Assembly: GCA_022572335.1 (NCBI GenBank)
Contig: JACZWD010000113.1
Location: 1-8,687 of the forward strand
Direction: 5' to 3'
Length of the DNA: 8,687 bases
Source of the DNA: Pseudomonadota bacterium
GTDB taxonomy: Bacteria > Pseudomonadota > Alphaproteobacteria > Rhodospirillales > 2-02-FULL-58-16
Part shown: positions 1-6,629 of the stretch, in pieces
Numbering within the stretch: the first letter of the stretch is position 1
Layout: each line of letters opens with the position of its first letter
Translations under genes and position numbers: made by a program
The notes under the pieces: model-generated
Databases searched by the model: none
What the model was told of the DNA's origin: nothing
What the model saw: the letters and a program-made list of their open reading frames with translations, nothing else

Positions 1-1
1 G

Positions 2-307
2 AGGGGGGCGGCATCGACGGTGTTCATGATGGGCGCCGCGCTGGTCTCCGCGCTGGCGCTTGCCGGGGCCACGGGCCTTCCGTTCCAGGCCCTGGTGCTG
101 GCCTTCGCGCCGGGCGGCCTGGCCGAGATGAGCCTGATCAGCCTGTCCATGGGCATCGACACCGCCTTCGTCGCCACCCACCACATGGTCCGCATCCTGT
201 TCCTGGTGGCGTGCGCCCCCATCGCCTTCCGCCTGCTGGCGCGGCGGCTCGGCGTCGGCGGGCGGGAAGGGGAGGCGGAGCCGCCGTCCGAGCAGGACCG
301 GGGATGA
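2..307 (+). CDS. AbrB-family membrane protein, C-terminal part (5' end outside window)
   Basis: The reading frame is open from the first bases of the window and ends in TGA at 305-307, giving about 101 residues. This is the C-terminus of a longer multi-pass membrane protein. Two hydrophobic segments are visible, one around MMGAALVSALALAG and one around ILFLVACAPIAFRLL. Between them lies the motif FAPGGLAEMSLI followed by IDTAFVATHHMVRI, which I recognise as the C-terminal hallmark of the AbrB/COG3180 family, often labelled putative ammonia monooxygenase or AbrB duplication protein. The family consists of inner-membrane proteins of poorly defined, probably transport-related function. The GTG at 20 and ATGs at 26 and 29 lie inside the conserved part and are not real starts. 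The tail after the last helix is charged and cytoplasm-like. It converges on the next gene with a 10-base gap. Family assignment is fairly firm; the substrate is unknown. Confidence 0.8.
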   Translation, partial: RGAASTVFMMGAALVSALALAGATGLPFQALVLAFAPGGLAEMSLISLSMGIDTAFVATHHMVRILFLVACAPIAFRLLARRLGVGGREGEAEPPSEQDRG

Positions 308-317
308 GCGGGCCCGG

Positions 318-1253
318 TCACAGGCTCTCGACGTAACGGATCATGCGCTGGCGCGTCTCCGGATCGGGCAGACGGCCGTGGGCCGCGCCCATGTTCTCGC
401 GCATGTGGTCCACCCGCGAGGTCGCGGGGATCGCGCAGGTGACGGCGGGGTGGGAGACGATGAACTTGAGGAAGAACTGAGCCCAGTTCGCGCAGTCGAA
501 CGCACCGGCCCAGTCGGGGAGCGGCCGGCGTTCGAAAAGATCGAACAGCGCGCCCCGCCGGAAGGGCCGGTTGATGATCACCGCCAGACCGCGTTCGGCG
601 GCCAGCGGCAAGAGTCGCCCTTCGGCTTCCCGGTCCACGATGTTGTAGGTGAACTGGACGAAATCGATGGGTTGCCCGGCCATCACCTTTTCGATTTCGT
701 CATGCCTGCGGCCGTGGGAGGTGGTCACGCCTATGGTGCGCACCCGGCCTTGCGCCTTCCACTCCAGGAGTGTTTCCAGGTGCGCCTCCCATGCCAGCAG
801 ATTGTGGATCTGCAGGAGGTCGAATCGATCTTCTCCCCACAGTTTTTCCGATGTCTTCATCTGCCGGATGCCGTGCCATTGAAACGGCGTCCACACCTTG
901 GTCGCGGAGAACAGCGAGCCCTTGCCGGCGATGCGCGCCAGGCAATAGCCGATGACCTCCTCGGAGAAGCCGTACATGGGCGACGAGTCGATGACGCCGC
1001 CGCCTCCTTCGAAGAATGCCCGCAGCACCTTGACCCGCTCGTCGCGTAAGAATTTGCCGCCACCCACGTTGAAGGTGATCCACGACCCCATGCCGATCAC
1101 CGGCAAGCGTTCACCGGTCGCCGGAAGGGCTTTCTCGATCACGGTCCGGGACGTGGCGGAAGCCGGGCGGTGCCCGATATGGGTGGCCGCGCCGAAGGCG
1201 GCCATCGACGCGAGGAATGCGCGGCGGCTCAGTTCCCGCTTGTTTTGCTTCAT
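318..1253 (-). CDS. Tat-exported aldo/keto reductase
   Basis: A 311-residue protein of the aldo/keto reductase superfamily, which reduces carbonyls with NAD(P)H in a TIM barrel. The N-terminus carries a twin-arginine signal (LSRRAFLASMAAFGAA, residues 8-23) ending near ASA at 31-33, so the enzyme is probably exported folded with its cofactor. The catalytic tetrad of the family is visible: Asp89 in VIDSSPMYG, Tyr94, Lys119 in SATKV and His150 in LLQIHN. The C-terminal segment AIPATSRVDHMREN (around 284-297) matches the usual cofactor-phosphate loop. Length is normal for the family plus a leader. The ATG at 1253 is chosen because it places the Tat motif at the N-terminus; upstream only a weak GGGGA-type ribosome site is seen. 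It stands alone, converging with the AbrB gene. Substrate is not predictable. Confidence 0.9.
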   Translation of the reverse strand: MKQNKRELSRRAFLASMAAFGAATHIGHRPASATSRTVIEKALPATGERLPVIGMGSWITFNVGGGKFLRDERVKVLRAFFEGGGGVIDSSPMYGFSEEVIGYCLARIAGKGSLFSATKVWTPFQWHGIRQMKTSEKLWGEDRFDLLQIHNLLAWEAHLETLLEWKAQGRVRTIGVTTSHGRRHDEIEKVMAGQPIDFVQFTYNIVDREAEGRLLPLAAERGLAVIINRPFRRGALFDLFERRPLPDWAGAFDCANWAQFFLKFIVSHPAVTCAIPATSRVDHMRENMGAAHGRLPDPETRQRMIRYVESL

Positions 1254-1374
1254 CTCGTGTTCCCCGACTCGTGCCGCCGAACCCGGGTTCGGTCGATCCG
1301 GGGATGGGCCCTATCACAGCCGCCCGCTGGCCACCGGCGAAACCATGCGATCGCCGCCAAGGGTCCATCGCTTT

Positions 1375-1401
1375 ACCGGCGTCACCATCGGGCACGCCGG
1401 T
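1375..1401. repeat. 8-base inverted repeat between aldo/keto reductase and pyrD
   Basis: ACCGGCGT (1375-1382) and ACGCCGGT (1394-1401) are perfect inverted copies separated by 11 bases. A T5 run follows eight bases later on the plus strand (around 1410-1414). No plus-strand gene ends upstream, so a terminator role is not supported in that orientation; on the minus strand it lies between the pyrD stop and the reductase start and has no T-run after it. It may be chance in GC-rich DNA. The rest of 1254-1495 shows no gene. Confidence 0.3.
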
Positions 1402-1495
1402 CGGGCGGCATTTTTCCCCACAGATTGACAGGTACCGGCACGGAATTGAACCGAGAACTCCGGATGACGGCGGCTGAAGGGGACAGCGACCCCGG

Positions 1496-2551
1496 CTACC
1501 GGTGATCGGCGCCGACCGCCTCGGCGATGGTGGCGAAGCCGTCGGCCCTGAGCTGGCCGGCGAGGTCGCGCTTGATGCGGTTGACCAGGCCGGGACCGTG
1601 GTAAACCAGCGCCGTGTAGAGCTGCACCAGGGACGCGCCGGCGCGAATTTTGGCATAGGCGTCGAGGCCGCTTTCCACGCCGCCGACGCCGATCAGCGGC
1701 AGCCGGCCGCCGGTCAGCCGGTACATCTCGGCGAGGACCCGGGTCGACGGCCCGAGCAGGGGTTGGCCGCTCAGGCCGCCGGCCTCGGCGCGGCGGGGAT
1801 CGCTGAGCATGGCCGGGCGCTCTAAGGTGGTGTTGGTGGCGATCAACCCGTCGATGCCGGCCTCGAGAGCCACGTCGGCGATGTCGCGCTTGTCGTCGGC
1901 GGTCAGGTCCGGGGCGATCTTGAGCAGCAGCGGCGGCCGCTTGCCGGGCGCCGCCGCGGCGCGGGCGCGGACGACCCTGTCCAGGAGGTTCGCCAGCCGG
2001 GCGCGGTCCTTGAGGGCGCGCAGTCCCGGCGTGTTGGGCGACGAGATGTTGACGACAAGGTAGTCGGCCTGGCCGGCCAGGGCCTTGACCCCGGCCACGT
2101 AATCGTCGGCCGCGTCGGCGCTGTCGGCGTTCGCCCCCAGGTTGACGCCGACGATGCCGGCGCCCCGTTTCGCCAGGCGCCGCGCCACCGCGTCCAGGCC
2201 CTGGCTGTTGAAGCCCATGCGGTTGATCACGGCGCGGTCGGCGGGCAGGCGGAACAGCCGCGGGCGGGGGTTTCCCGGCTGCGGGCGGGGCGTGACGCCG
2301 CCCACCTCGAGGTAGCCGAAGCCCTGGCCGAGCAGGGCGTCCACCGCCTCGGCGTCCTTGTCGAAGCCCGCCGCCAGGCCGACCGGGTTGGCGAATTCCA
2401 TTCCCCACAGGCGGATGCGCAAGCACGGGTCCTCGAAGGGCGCGGGGCGCGGCACGACGCCCCGTTTCAGCGCCCCGATGGCGAGCCCGTGGGCGGTTTC
2501 GGCGTCGAGCAGCCGCAGCAGCGGCCCGGCGATTGCGTAGTACCCGGCCAC
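1496..2551 (-). CDS. pyrD: Dihydroorotate dehydrogenase, quinone-dependent (class 2)
   Basis: PyrD oxidises dihydroorotate to orotate in pyrimidine synthesis and passes electrons through FMN to the quinone pool at the inner membrane. The 351-residue protein has the class 2 layout: an N-terminal membrane-associating segment (YYAIAGPLLRLLDAETAH, 4-21) and then the FMN barrel. Visible signatures are GFDKDAEA (62-69), the substrate loop INRMGFNS (109-116), VNISSPNTPGLR (167-178) with the catalytic-base serine at 171, Lys211 in LLKIAPD, ATNTT (238-242) and the phosphate-binding GVGG (288-291). Start choice: GTG at 2551 has GAGGAAG nine bases upstream and places the class 2 leader at the N-terminus. 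The frame stays open far upstream (to about 3082), but that part overlaps the DUF952 gene and is not coding. The ribosome site overlaps the DUF952 stop codon, 14 bases away, so the two are very likely translated from one mRNA. Confidence 0.96.
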   Translation of the reverse strand: MAGYYAIAGPLLRLLDAETAHGLAIGALKRGVVPRPAPFEDPCLRIRLWGMEFANPVGLAAGFDKDAEAVDALLGQGFGYLEVGGVTPRPQPGNPRPRLFRLPADRAVINRMGFNSQGLDAVARRLAKRGAGIVGVNLGANADSADAADDYVAGVKALAGQADYLVVNISSPNTPGLRALKDRARLANLLDRVVRARAAAAPGKRPPLLLKIAPDLTADDKRDIADVALEAGIDGLIATNTTLERPAMLSDPRRAEAGGLSGQPLLGPSTRVLAEMYRLTGGRLPLIGVGGVESGLDAYAKIRAGASLVQLYTALVYHGPGLVNRIKRDLAGQLRADGFATIAEAVGADHR

Positions 2552-2565
2552 GGCGCCCGGCTTCC

Positions 2566-2931
2566 TCACTCCGCGCCCGGCGCCGGAATATCGGGCGCGA
2601 ACACGTGCCGGCCGTCCTCGCCCAGGGGCAGGTCGTCCACGGCCAGCACCGCGGCCAGGGGGAGGGGGCCGTACAGGTGGGGAAAGAGCGCGCCGTGTCG
2701 CGACGGCTCCCACCGCAACGCCCCGCCAAGCGCCGCGGCATCGACGGTCAGCAGCACCACGTCCGTCTGGCCGGCGCGATGTTTGGCGGCGCTGAGCGCC
2801 ACCTGGGCGGCGGTGGAGAAGTGGATAAAGCCGTCCGCGGCATCCTGGGACGAGCCCGTGTACACGCCGCTCGCCTGCGCCGCTTCCCATTCGCCGCGCC
2901 TGCACATGTGGTAGACGGGGCCGCCGGACAT
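2566..2931 (-). CDS. DUF952 family protein
   Basis: A 121-residue cytoplasmic protein of the DUF952 family. Diagnostic blocks are VYHMCRRGEWEAA near the N-terminus (6-18), GVYTGSSQDAADGFIHFST (22-40) and LRWEPSRHGALFPHLYGPL (72-90). No signal peptide or membrane segment is present and the length is typical. The biochemical function is not established; fold surveys have, as I recall, related this family to ADP-ribosyltransferase-like folds, which I cannot verify here. The gene sits directly upstream of pyrD on the same strand with a 14-base gap, an arrangement I recall from other Alphaproteobacteria, so co-expression is likely. The ATG at 2931 begins immediately before the conserved block; no strong Shine-Dalgarno sequence precedes it. 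The acidic C-terminal end is not conserved-looking. Confidence 0.88.
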   Translation of the reverse strand: MSGGPVYHMCRRGEWEAAQASGVYTGSSQDAADGFIHFSTAAQVALSAAKHRAGQTDVVLLTVDAAALGGALRWEPSRHGALFPHLYGPLPLAAVLAVDDLPLGEDGRHVFAPDIPAPGAE

Positions 2932-3054
2932 GGCGGCACACTAACCGAAATGCCGACCTCTTGCGACCTCCCCGAAGAGCGGCGCAAAAATAGGAAATCA
3001 CGCCACCGCCGGGCCGGCCGCGGAGGGCAAAGACAGCGCGCCCTCTCAGGGGCG

Positions 3055-3083
3055 TTCCCACCCGCGTCAGGGGGCGGTACAAT
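3055..3083 (+). promoter_or_regulatory. Candidate sigma70-type promoter for the NTF2-like gene
   Basis: TTCCCA at 3055-3060 (4 of 6 matches to TTGACA), a 17-base spacer, then TACAAT at 3078-3083 (5 of 6 matches to TATAAT). The predicted transcript start near 3090 gives a leader of about 30 bases before the ATG at 3121. It lies in the divergent gap between the DUF952 gene and the NTF2-like gene, where a promoter is expected. Supported by pattern only. Confidence 0.5.
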
Positions 3084-3120
3084 AGCGCCCACGTTGCCCG
3101 CTACGTATCCGGGGTGTGGG

Positions 3121-3525
3121 ATGTCCGAATCCGCAGCCGTGCTTTTCGCCAACGATGCCTTCTATCACGCCTTCGCGGCCAAGAATATCGAGATCATGGA
3201 GACCCTGTGGTCCCGGGAAGCCCCGGTCACCTGCATCCATCCGGGTTGGGGCCTGCTTTCCGGCCGCGAGGACGTGATCGAGAGCTGGCGGGACATCCTG
3301 GAAAACCCCAGCGACACGAATATCCGCTGCCGGAACGCCACGGCGCGCCTGTTCGGGAACCTGGCCTACGTCGTCTGCCACGAGGTGCTCGACCAGGGAT
3401 TCCTCATCGCCACCAACGTCTTCGTGCGCGAGGACGGGACCTGGAAAATGGTCCACCACCAGGCCGGGACGGCGCCGCCTCCGCCCGAAGACGACGAGCC
3501 CGACCCTTCCGAGACCATGCAATAG
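3121..3525 (+). CDS. NTF2/SnoaL-like domain protein
   Basis: A 134-residue soluble protein of the NTF2-like superfamily, closest in appearance to SnoaL_3/DUF4440-type proteins: an N-terminal helix ending in FYHAFAAKNIEIMETLW (14-30), then VTCIHPGWGLLSGREDVIESW (36-56), a curved sheet through ATARLFGNLAYVVCHEVL, and the closing strand VREDGTWKMVHHQAG (102-116). These domains form cone-shaped pockets used either as small-molecule enzymes or binding modules, so no specific reaction can be assigned. Residues 117-134 are a Pro/Asp/Glu-rich tail, probably disordered. The ATG at 3121 is chosen because the domain begins directly after it; the frame is open upstream to 2533 but that stretch is antisense to the DUF952 and pyrD genes. 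The only ribosome site is a G-rich stretch (GGGGTGTGGG). The next gene follows 65 bases later on the same strand and could be co-transcribed. Confidence 0.85.
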   Translation: MSESAAVLFANDAFYHAFAAKNIEIMETLWSREAPVTCIHPGWGLLSGREDVIESWRDILENPSDTNIRCRNATARLFGNLAYVVCHEVLDQGFLIATNVFVREDGTWKMVHHQAGTAPPPPEDDEPDPSETMQ

Positions 3526-3590
3526 CCGCCGCCGTGGAGACGGCCGGCGCGGCGTATGACAATTCTTCAAAAGCCGGTTAGGGAGGACGC

Positions 3591-3965
3591 ATGCGCAGGC
3601 TCAGGATGACCATCGGTTCCGTCGAGATCACCGCCGAGGTGTTCGACACGCCGACAGCCGACGCCATTTACGACAGCCTGCCTTTCACCTCGACGGCGCG
3701 GACCTGGGGCGAGGAGGTCTATTTCCCGACTCCGGTCGCCGTGGCCAGGGAGGACGATGCGAAAGCCGTGGTCGAAGCCGGCGAGCTGGCGTTCTGGGTG
3801 GAAGGAGACTCCATCGCCATCGGCTTCGGCCCGACCCCGATTTCCGCGGGCGACGAGATCCGTCTCGCCGCACCGACCAACATCTGGGGCCGCGCGGTGG
3901 ACGATGTGCGCGCCCTGAACGCGGTCAAGGACGGCGATTCCATCCGCGTCGAACGGCTCGACTAG
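3591..3965 (+). CDS. Cyclophilin-like fold protein (DUF369/TM1367-like)
   Basis: A 124-residue cytoplasmic protein. The sequence pattern is that of the small cyclophilin-like beta-barrel family (Cyclophil_like, formerly DUF369): MTIGSVEITAEVFDTPTADA (6-25), WGEEVYFPTPV (39-49), then GELAFWVEGDSIAIGFGP (64-81) and NIWGRAVDDV (97-106). Members share the barrel of peptidyl-prolyl isomerases, but the catalytic residues of true cyclophilins are not evident, so isomerase activity should not be assumed. Start: ATG at 3591 is preceded by AGGGAGGA (3580-3587), a strong but rather close ribosome site; an in-frame ATG at 3606 is also possible and begins exactly at the first strand. The stop is 13 bases from the convergent rcdA stop. 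Function unknown; family call is fairly secure. Confidence 0.82.
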   Translation: MRRLRMTIGSVEITAEVFDTPTADAIYDSLPFTSTARTWGEEVYFPTPVAVAREDDAKAVVEAGELAFWVEGDSIAIGFGPTPISAGDEIRLAAPTNIWGRAVDDVRALNAVKDGDSIRVERLD

Positions 3966-3978
3966 TACGCTCGGAGGA

Positions 3979-4416
3979 TTAGCCCTCCCCGCGCCCGGCA
4001 TGGGCCTCGCGGATCATGGCGTCGAGCCGGGCAACGCGCAGATAGAGCCGATGACTGCGCGCCAGCAGGCCCTGCAATCCCGCCGGAAGGTCGCGATGCC
4101 CGTCATTCCGGTCGTCGAGGCAGGGGTCGACGCCGTCAAGCCGGGGCAGGGTGCGAAGGGTCTCCGCCGCGTCGATTTCGCCGGCGCCGACGGCCTTTCG
4201 ATAGAGCAGCCAGGCCATCACCCCGGCCAGCCGCGAGGTCACCCGCAGGCGCGAGCCGGCAACGGCCAGCCCTTCCATCGGCGTACGCCGCCCGTCCCCC
4301 CGCGCCGACGGGGCGAAGGCCGCGTAATTCCGGGCCTCGACCGACAGATCAAGGGTGTCCTCGAACGTCTTGTCGACAACCGCGGAGAAGGTTTCCCCTT
4401 CCGGTTCACGCGCCAC
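3979..4416 (-). CDS. rcdA: RcdA-like (DUF1465) CtrA-degradation adaptor
   Basis: A 145-residue helical protein of the DUF1465 family, whose founding member is Caulobacter RcdA. RcdA is an adaptor that works with CpdR and PopA to bring the cell-cycle regulator CtrA and other substrates to the ClpXP protease. The family core is clear: TFEDTLDLSVEARNYAAF (17-34), LRVTSRLAGVMAWLLYRKAV (57-76) with GAGEI after it, and LPAGLQGLLARSHRLYLRVA (110-129) followed by RLDAMI. These correspond to the helices of the three-helix bundle. The protein is shorter than I recall for Caulobacter RcdA: almost nothing follows the third helix, so the extended C-terminal tail is missing or very short. Start: GTG at 4416, with GGAG about 10 bases upstream; no ATG is available in frame. 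No TTAA-N7-TTAA CtrA box is seen upstream. Whether it really controls CtrA here depends on CtrA, CpdR and PopA being present elsewhere. Confidence 0.86.
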   Translation of the reverse strand: MAREPEGETFSAVVDKTFEDTLDLSVEARNYAAFAPSARGDGRRTPMEGLAVAGSRLRVTSRLAGVMAWLLYRKAVGAGEIDAAETLRTLPRLDGVDPCLDDRNDGHRDLPAGLQGLLARSHRLYLRVARLDAMIREAHAGRGEG

Positions 4417-4737
4417 GGGATATGCACTCCGTTCTCACGCCAAACCCGCACCCTTGCCGGCGCCATGCCCGGGTACCCCAGTGCTTACGTACGCGCTTTA
4501 CCGTGCAACCGCCAATTCCCATGGATCGTAGCGGCCACCAGGGCCCGTCGAAACTATCCAGACGGTTACCGGCCATCCGTCCACGGCCTGGGCGGGCGTC
4601 GGGGCCCCGGCCATCGGCGGGCTGACGGACCGTGCCCGGGAGTGTTAGTGTCGCCCGACCAGTACCCTCCATCACACGTACCATCCTATTGTGATAGAGG
4701 GTACTGGACGCCCCTCCGGGACAGGGCCGGTGAAACG
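4417..4737. other. 321-base intergenic region between divergent rcdA and the redox gene
   Basis: No convincing gene is present; frames open here have no family resemblance. It should contain promoters for rcdA (minus) and the two-domain redox gene (plus), but I find no good -35/-10 pair. The notable contents are the long inverted repeat at 4659-4707 and, further left, a palindrome GGGTACCC (4471-4478) whose GTACCC core also occurs in the repeat arm. Confidence 0.7.
4659..4707. promoter_or_regulatory. 17-base inverted repeat, candidate operator or leader hairpin
   Basis: The left arm CCAGTACCCTCCATCAC (4659-4675) and the right arm GTGATAGAGGGTACTGG (4691-4707) are inverted copies with one mismatch in 17, separated by 15 bases. 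The right arm ends 30 bases before the ATG of the two-domain redox gene. It can be a binding site for a dimeric regulator, with arm centres 32 bases apart (about three helical turns), or an RNA hairpin in the leader. The arms are less GC-rich than the surroundings, so chance complementarity from base composition is unlikely. No T-run follows the right arm on the plus strand and no A-run precedes the left arm, so it does not look like an intrinsic terminator. I do not recognise the regulator. Confidence 0.7.
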
Positions 4738-5370
4738 ATGGCACTGGGATCCACCACCACGCGGCCGGTAAGGATTACGCTGTACCGCTGGGCCGGGGCC
4801 TGGGGACCGTTCAAGGTGACGGTTCCCTGCGGTGAGTGCGCGCTGACCAGGGACGTGATCGCCGACACCATCGACAGTGAACTGGCCGATGTGCCGGTTG
4901 ATCTGGACGTGCGCGACTGGCTCTCGGAGTGGTGGCGACCCCTGGCCAGGGGCGGCTGGCACGCACCCATCGTGATTGTCGAGGGTCGCGTGGTCAGCCA
5001 GGGGACGGCGCTCAACCGCGGCCGTCTCACCCAGGCCGTCATCGAGGCCCATGCCAGCCGCGCCCCCATCGAGGGCAACCACATCTTCGGCAAATTCACC
5101 TGCCCGCACTGCGTCCGCGCCAAGGGCTACCTGGAGGAAGCCCGTATTCCGTTTGCCTACCACGACGTGGTGAAGGAACCGCGCGCGCTGTATGACATGC
5201 TGGCGCGCGTCAAGCCGATGATCGGCGCGAAGACGCCGATCACCGTGCCGCAGATCTGGATCAACGGAGAGTACGTGGGCGGCGCCGACGCGCTGAGCGA
5301 AATCCTCCACCGGGACGTCGAACCCAACCCCGATCGCGGCCAGTGCTCCCTCTCGCCCGGCCGCCCGTAG
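4738..5370 (+). CDS. Tandem thioredoxin-fold protein: CGEC domain plus C-terminal glutaredoxin (CPHC)
   Basis: A 210-residue cytoplasmic protein with two thioredoxin-fold domains. Residues 108-193 are a recognisable glutaredoxin: IFGKFTCPHCVRAKGYL with the redox pair Cys122/Cys125, the cis-proline segment ITVPQIWINGEYVGG (168-182) with Pro171, and GGADAL, the usual glutathione-contact region. Residues 11-105 look like a second, diverged domain of the same fold: strand VRITLYRWAG, then PCGECALTRDVIADTI with Cys31/Cys34, and APIVIVEGRVVSQG (76-89), where Pro77 would be the cis-proline. Glutaredoxins reduce disulfides or glutathione-mixed disulfides, so the pair could pass electrons between domains; that is inference. 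Cys203 lies in a short tail. The ATG at 4738 is chosen because the first strand follows closely; the ribosome site is weak (CAGGGCCGG) and the frame is open far upstream without coding character. It stands alone, preceded by the 4659-4707 inverted repeat and converging on the MFS gene. Confidence 0.87.
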   Translation: MALGSTTTRPVRITLYRWAGAWGPFKVTVPCGECALTRDVIADTIDSELADVPVDLDVRDWLSEWWRPLARGGWHAPIVIVEGRVVSQGTALNRGRLTQAVIEAHASRAPIEGNHIFGKFTCPHCVRAKGYLEEARIPFAYHDVVKEPRALYDMLARVKPMIGAKTPITVPQIWINGEYVGGADALSEILHRDVEPNPDRGQCSLSPGRP

Positions 5371-5402
5371 TCGCCGTTCCCCTCCAGGCGATCGATCCCG
5401 CC

Positions 5403-6629
5403 TCAGGACGGCCGGGCGGGAACCGAATCGGCGCGCCGGCCCGGCTCGCCGGTGCCCGGCCGGGCCACCGAGGGAAAGGCCAGCGCGCTGACGACAACGC
5501 CCAAGGCGAGGGCGGCAAGAATCCAGAACACGGCGTCGAATCCCCCGGTCTCGTCGCGCACCCAGGCAATCAGCGGCACCGTGCCGGCGGCGACACCCAG
5601 TCCCACCGTGTACTTGAGGGCGTAAATCCGCGACCGCCAGTGACCGGCCGCATAGCGGGCGATGATGGTGTCGTAAATGGGGATGGTGCTGAAGACCAGC
5701 AGCATCACGCCGGTGGCCACCGCCAGCATGGCATAGTCCGAGGCAAACACGGCGAGGGTCATCATCGGCACCTGAAGCATGGCGACGCCGACGAAGATCC
5801 GTTTCAGGGGATAGCGGTCGATCAGGTGCCCGACGATGATCTGGGCCACGGCGGCGACCATGAAAACCCCGGTCACCAGGCCGCCGATGCCCGTCGTCGT
5901 CCCGGCAAGGTCGGACAGCCGGTCATCGAAGACCTTGGGCAGGGAGATCGTCGTCGCGTTGAAGATGACCCCGCCGCACAGGGTCGCCATCACCAGAACG
6001 GCGAAGATACGCCGCACCGTCCCGGGCGCGACGCCGGGGGCGCCGACGGAGGCGCTCCCCCTCCGTCTCTCGCCGGCGCCGCTGGTGCTGAGCGCAAAGG
6101 CGACGCCCGTCGCCACGGCGACGATGCCGGGGATGATGAAGGCGGCGCGCCAACTGATCATGTCGGTCAGCGCGCCGGCGGTGACGCCGGCAAAGGCCAC
6201 GCCCAGATTGCCGAAAACCCCGTTCAGGCCCAGCGCCTTGCCCACCCGCGCCGGGTCGGTCTCGGCGACCATGGCGATGCCGACGGGATGGTAAATGGAG
6301 GCGAACAGGCCGACCAGGGCCAGGCCTACGGCGAGGTCCACCGTCGAGCCGGCGAGGCCGGTGAGGATCGAGGCGAGGCCGATCCCGATGAAGAATACGA
6401 TCATCATTCCGTGCCGGCTCCAGCGGTCGCCCAGCCAGCCGGCGGGCAGCGCGCCGGCGCCGAAGGCGACGAAGCCGTAAACGGACAGCGCCAGCAATTC
6501 CCCGTAGGACGCCTGGAAGACGTCCCCGAGGGCGAGGACGACCGTGGGATAGAGAAGCATGAACAGATGATCGTAGGCGTGCCCGAGGTTGAGGAACGCA
6601 AACGTGGTCAGGCGTCTGTCGAAGCGCAC
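5403..6629 (-). CDS. Major facilitator superfamily transporter
   Basis: A 408-residue inner-membrane protein with about 12 hydrophobic segments, the standard MFS layout. The loop after the second helix carries motif A (GWLGDRWSRHGMM, 64-76), and IYHPVGIAMVAE (112-123) resembles the equivalent segment of the Fsr/fosmidomycin-resistance-like branch. A polar linker of about 27 residues (181-207) separates the two six-helix halves, and a second-half counterpart of motif A is seen at GHLIDRYPLKR (267-277). The C-terminal 20 residues are Pro/Arg-rich and cytoplasmic. Start: GTG at 6629 has GGAGG seven bases upstream and gives a short basic N-terminus (RFDRRL) before the first helix; an ATG at 6674 would add 15 low-complexity residues, lies inside the 6659-6689 hairpin and is less likely. 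Substrate cannot be told. The stop is 32 bases from the convergent redox gene. Confidence 0.92.
   Translation of the reverse strand: MRFDRRLTTFAFLNLGHAYDHLFMLLYPTVVLALGDVFQASYGELLALSVYGFVAFGAGALPAGWLGDRWSRHGMMIVFFIGIGLASILTGLAGSTVDLAVGLALVGLFASIYHPVGIAMVAETDPARVGKALGLNGVFGNLGVAFAGVTAGALTDMISWRAAFIIPGIVAVATGVAFALSTSGAGERRRGSASVGAPGVAPGTVRRIFAVLVMATLCGGVIFNATTISLPKVFDDRLSDLAGTTTGIGGLVTGVFMVAAVAQIIVGHLIDRYPLKRIFVGVAMLQVPMMTLAVFASDYAMLAVATGVMLLVFSTIPIYDTIIARYAAGHWRSRIYALKYTVGLGVAAGTVPLIAWVRDETGGFDAVFWILAALALGVVVSALAFPSVARPGTGEPGRRADSVPARPS

Noticed and set aside
378..1049. Plus-strand frame of 223 codons over the aldo/keto reductase
   Set aside because: Antisense shadow; the minus strand holds the full catalytic tetrad and Tat signal.
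1375..1415. Hairpin followed by TTTTT on the plus strand as a terminator
   Set aside because: No plus-strand gene ends upstream and the T-run starts eight bases after the stem; kept only as a low-confidence inverted repeat.
1425..1430. Perfect TTGACA hexamer as a plus-strand promoter
   Set aside because: No -10-like sequence at the right spacing and no plus-strand gene downstream for over 1.5 kb.
1314..2741. 475-codon minus-strand frame overlapping pyrD and DUF952
   Set aside because: Arg/Gly/Pro-rich shadow in the wrong frame; pyrD motifs are all in the other frame.
2552..3082. Upstream extension of pyrD in the same frame
   Set aside because: It overlaps the real DUF952 gene, has no DHODH similarity, and a good GTG start with ribosome site exists at 2551.
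4406..4744. 112-codon minus-strand frame over the rcdA/redox intergenic region
   Set aside because: No domain or plausible N-terminus, crosses the inverted repeat and overlaps the redox start; no coding character.
4672..5310. 212-codon minus-strand frame antisense to the redox gene
   Set aside because: Shadow frame; both CxxC motifs and cis-prolines lie on the plus strand.
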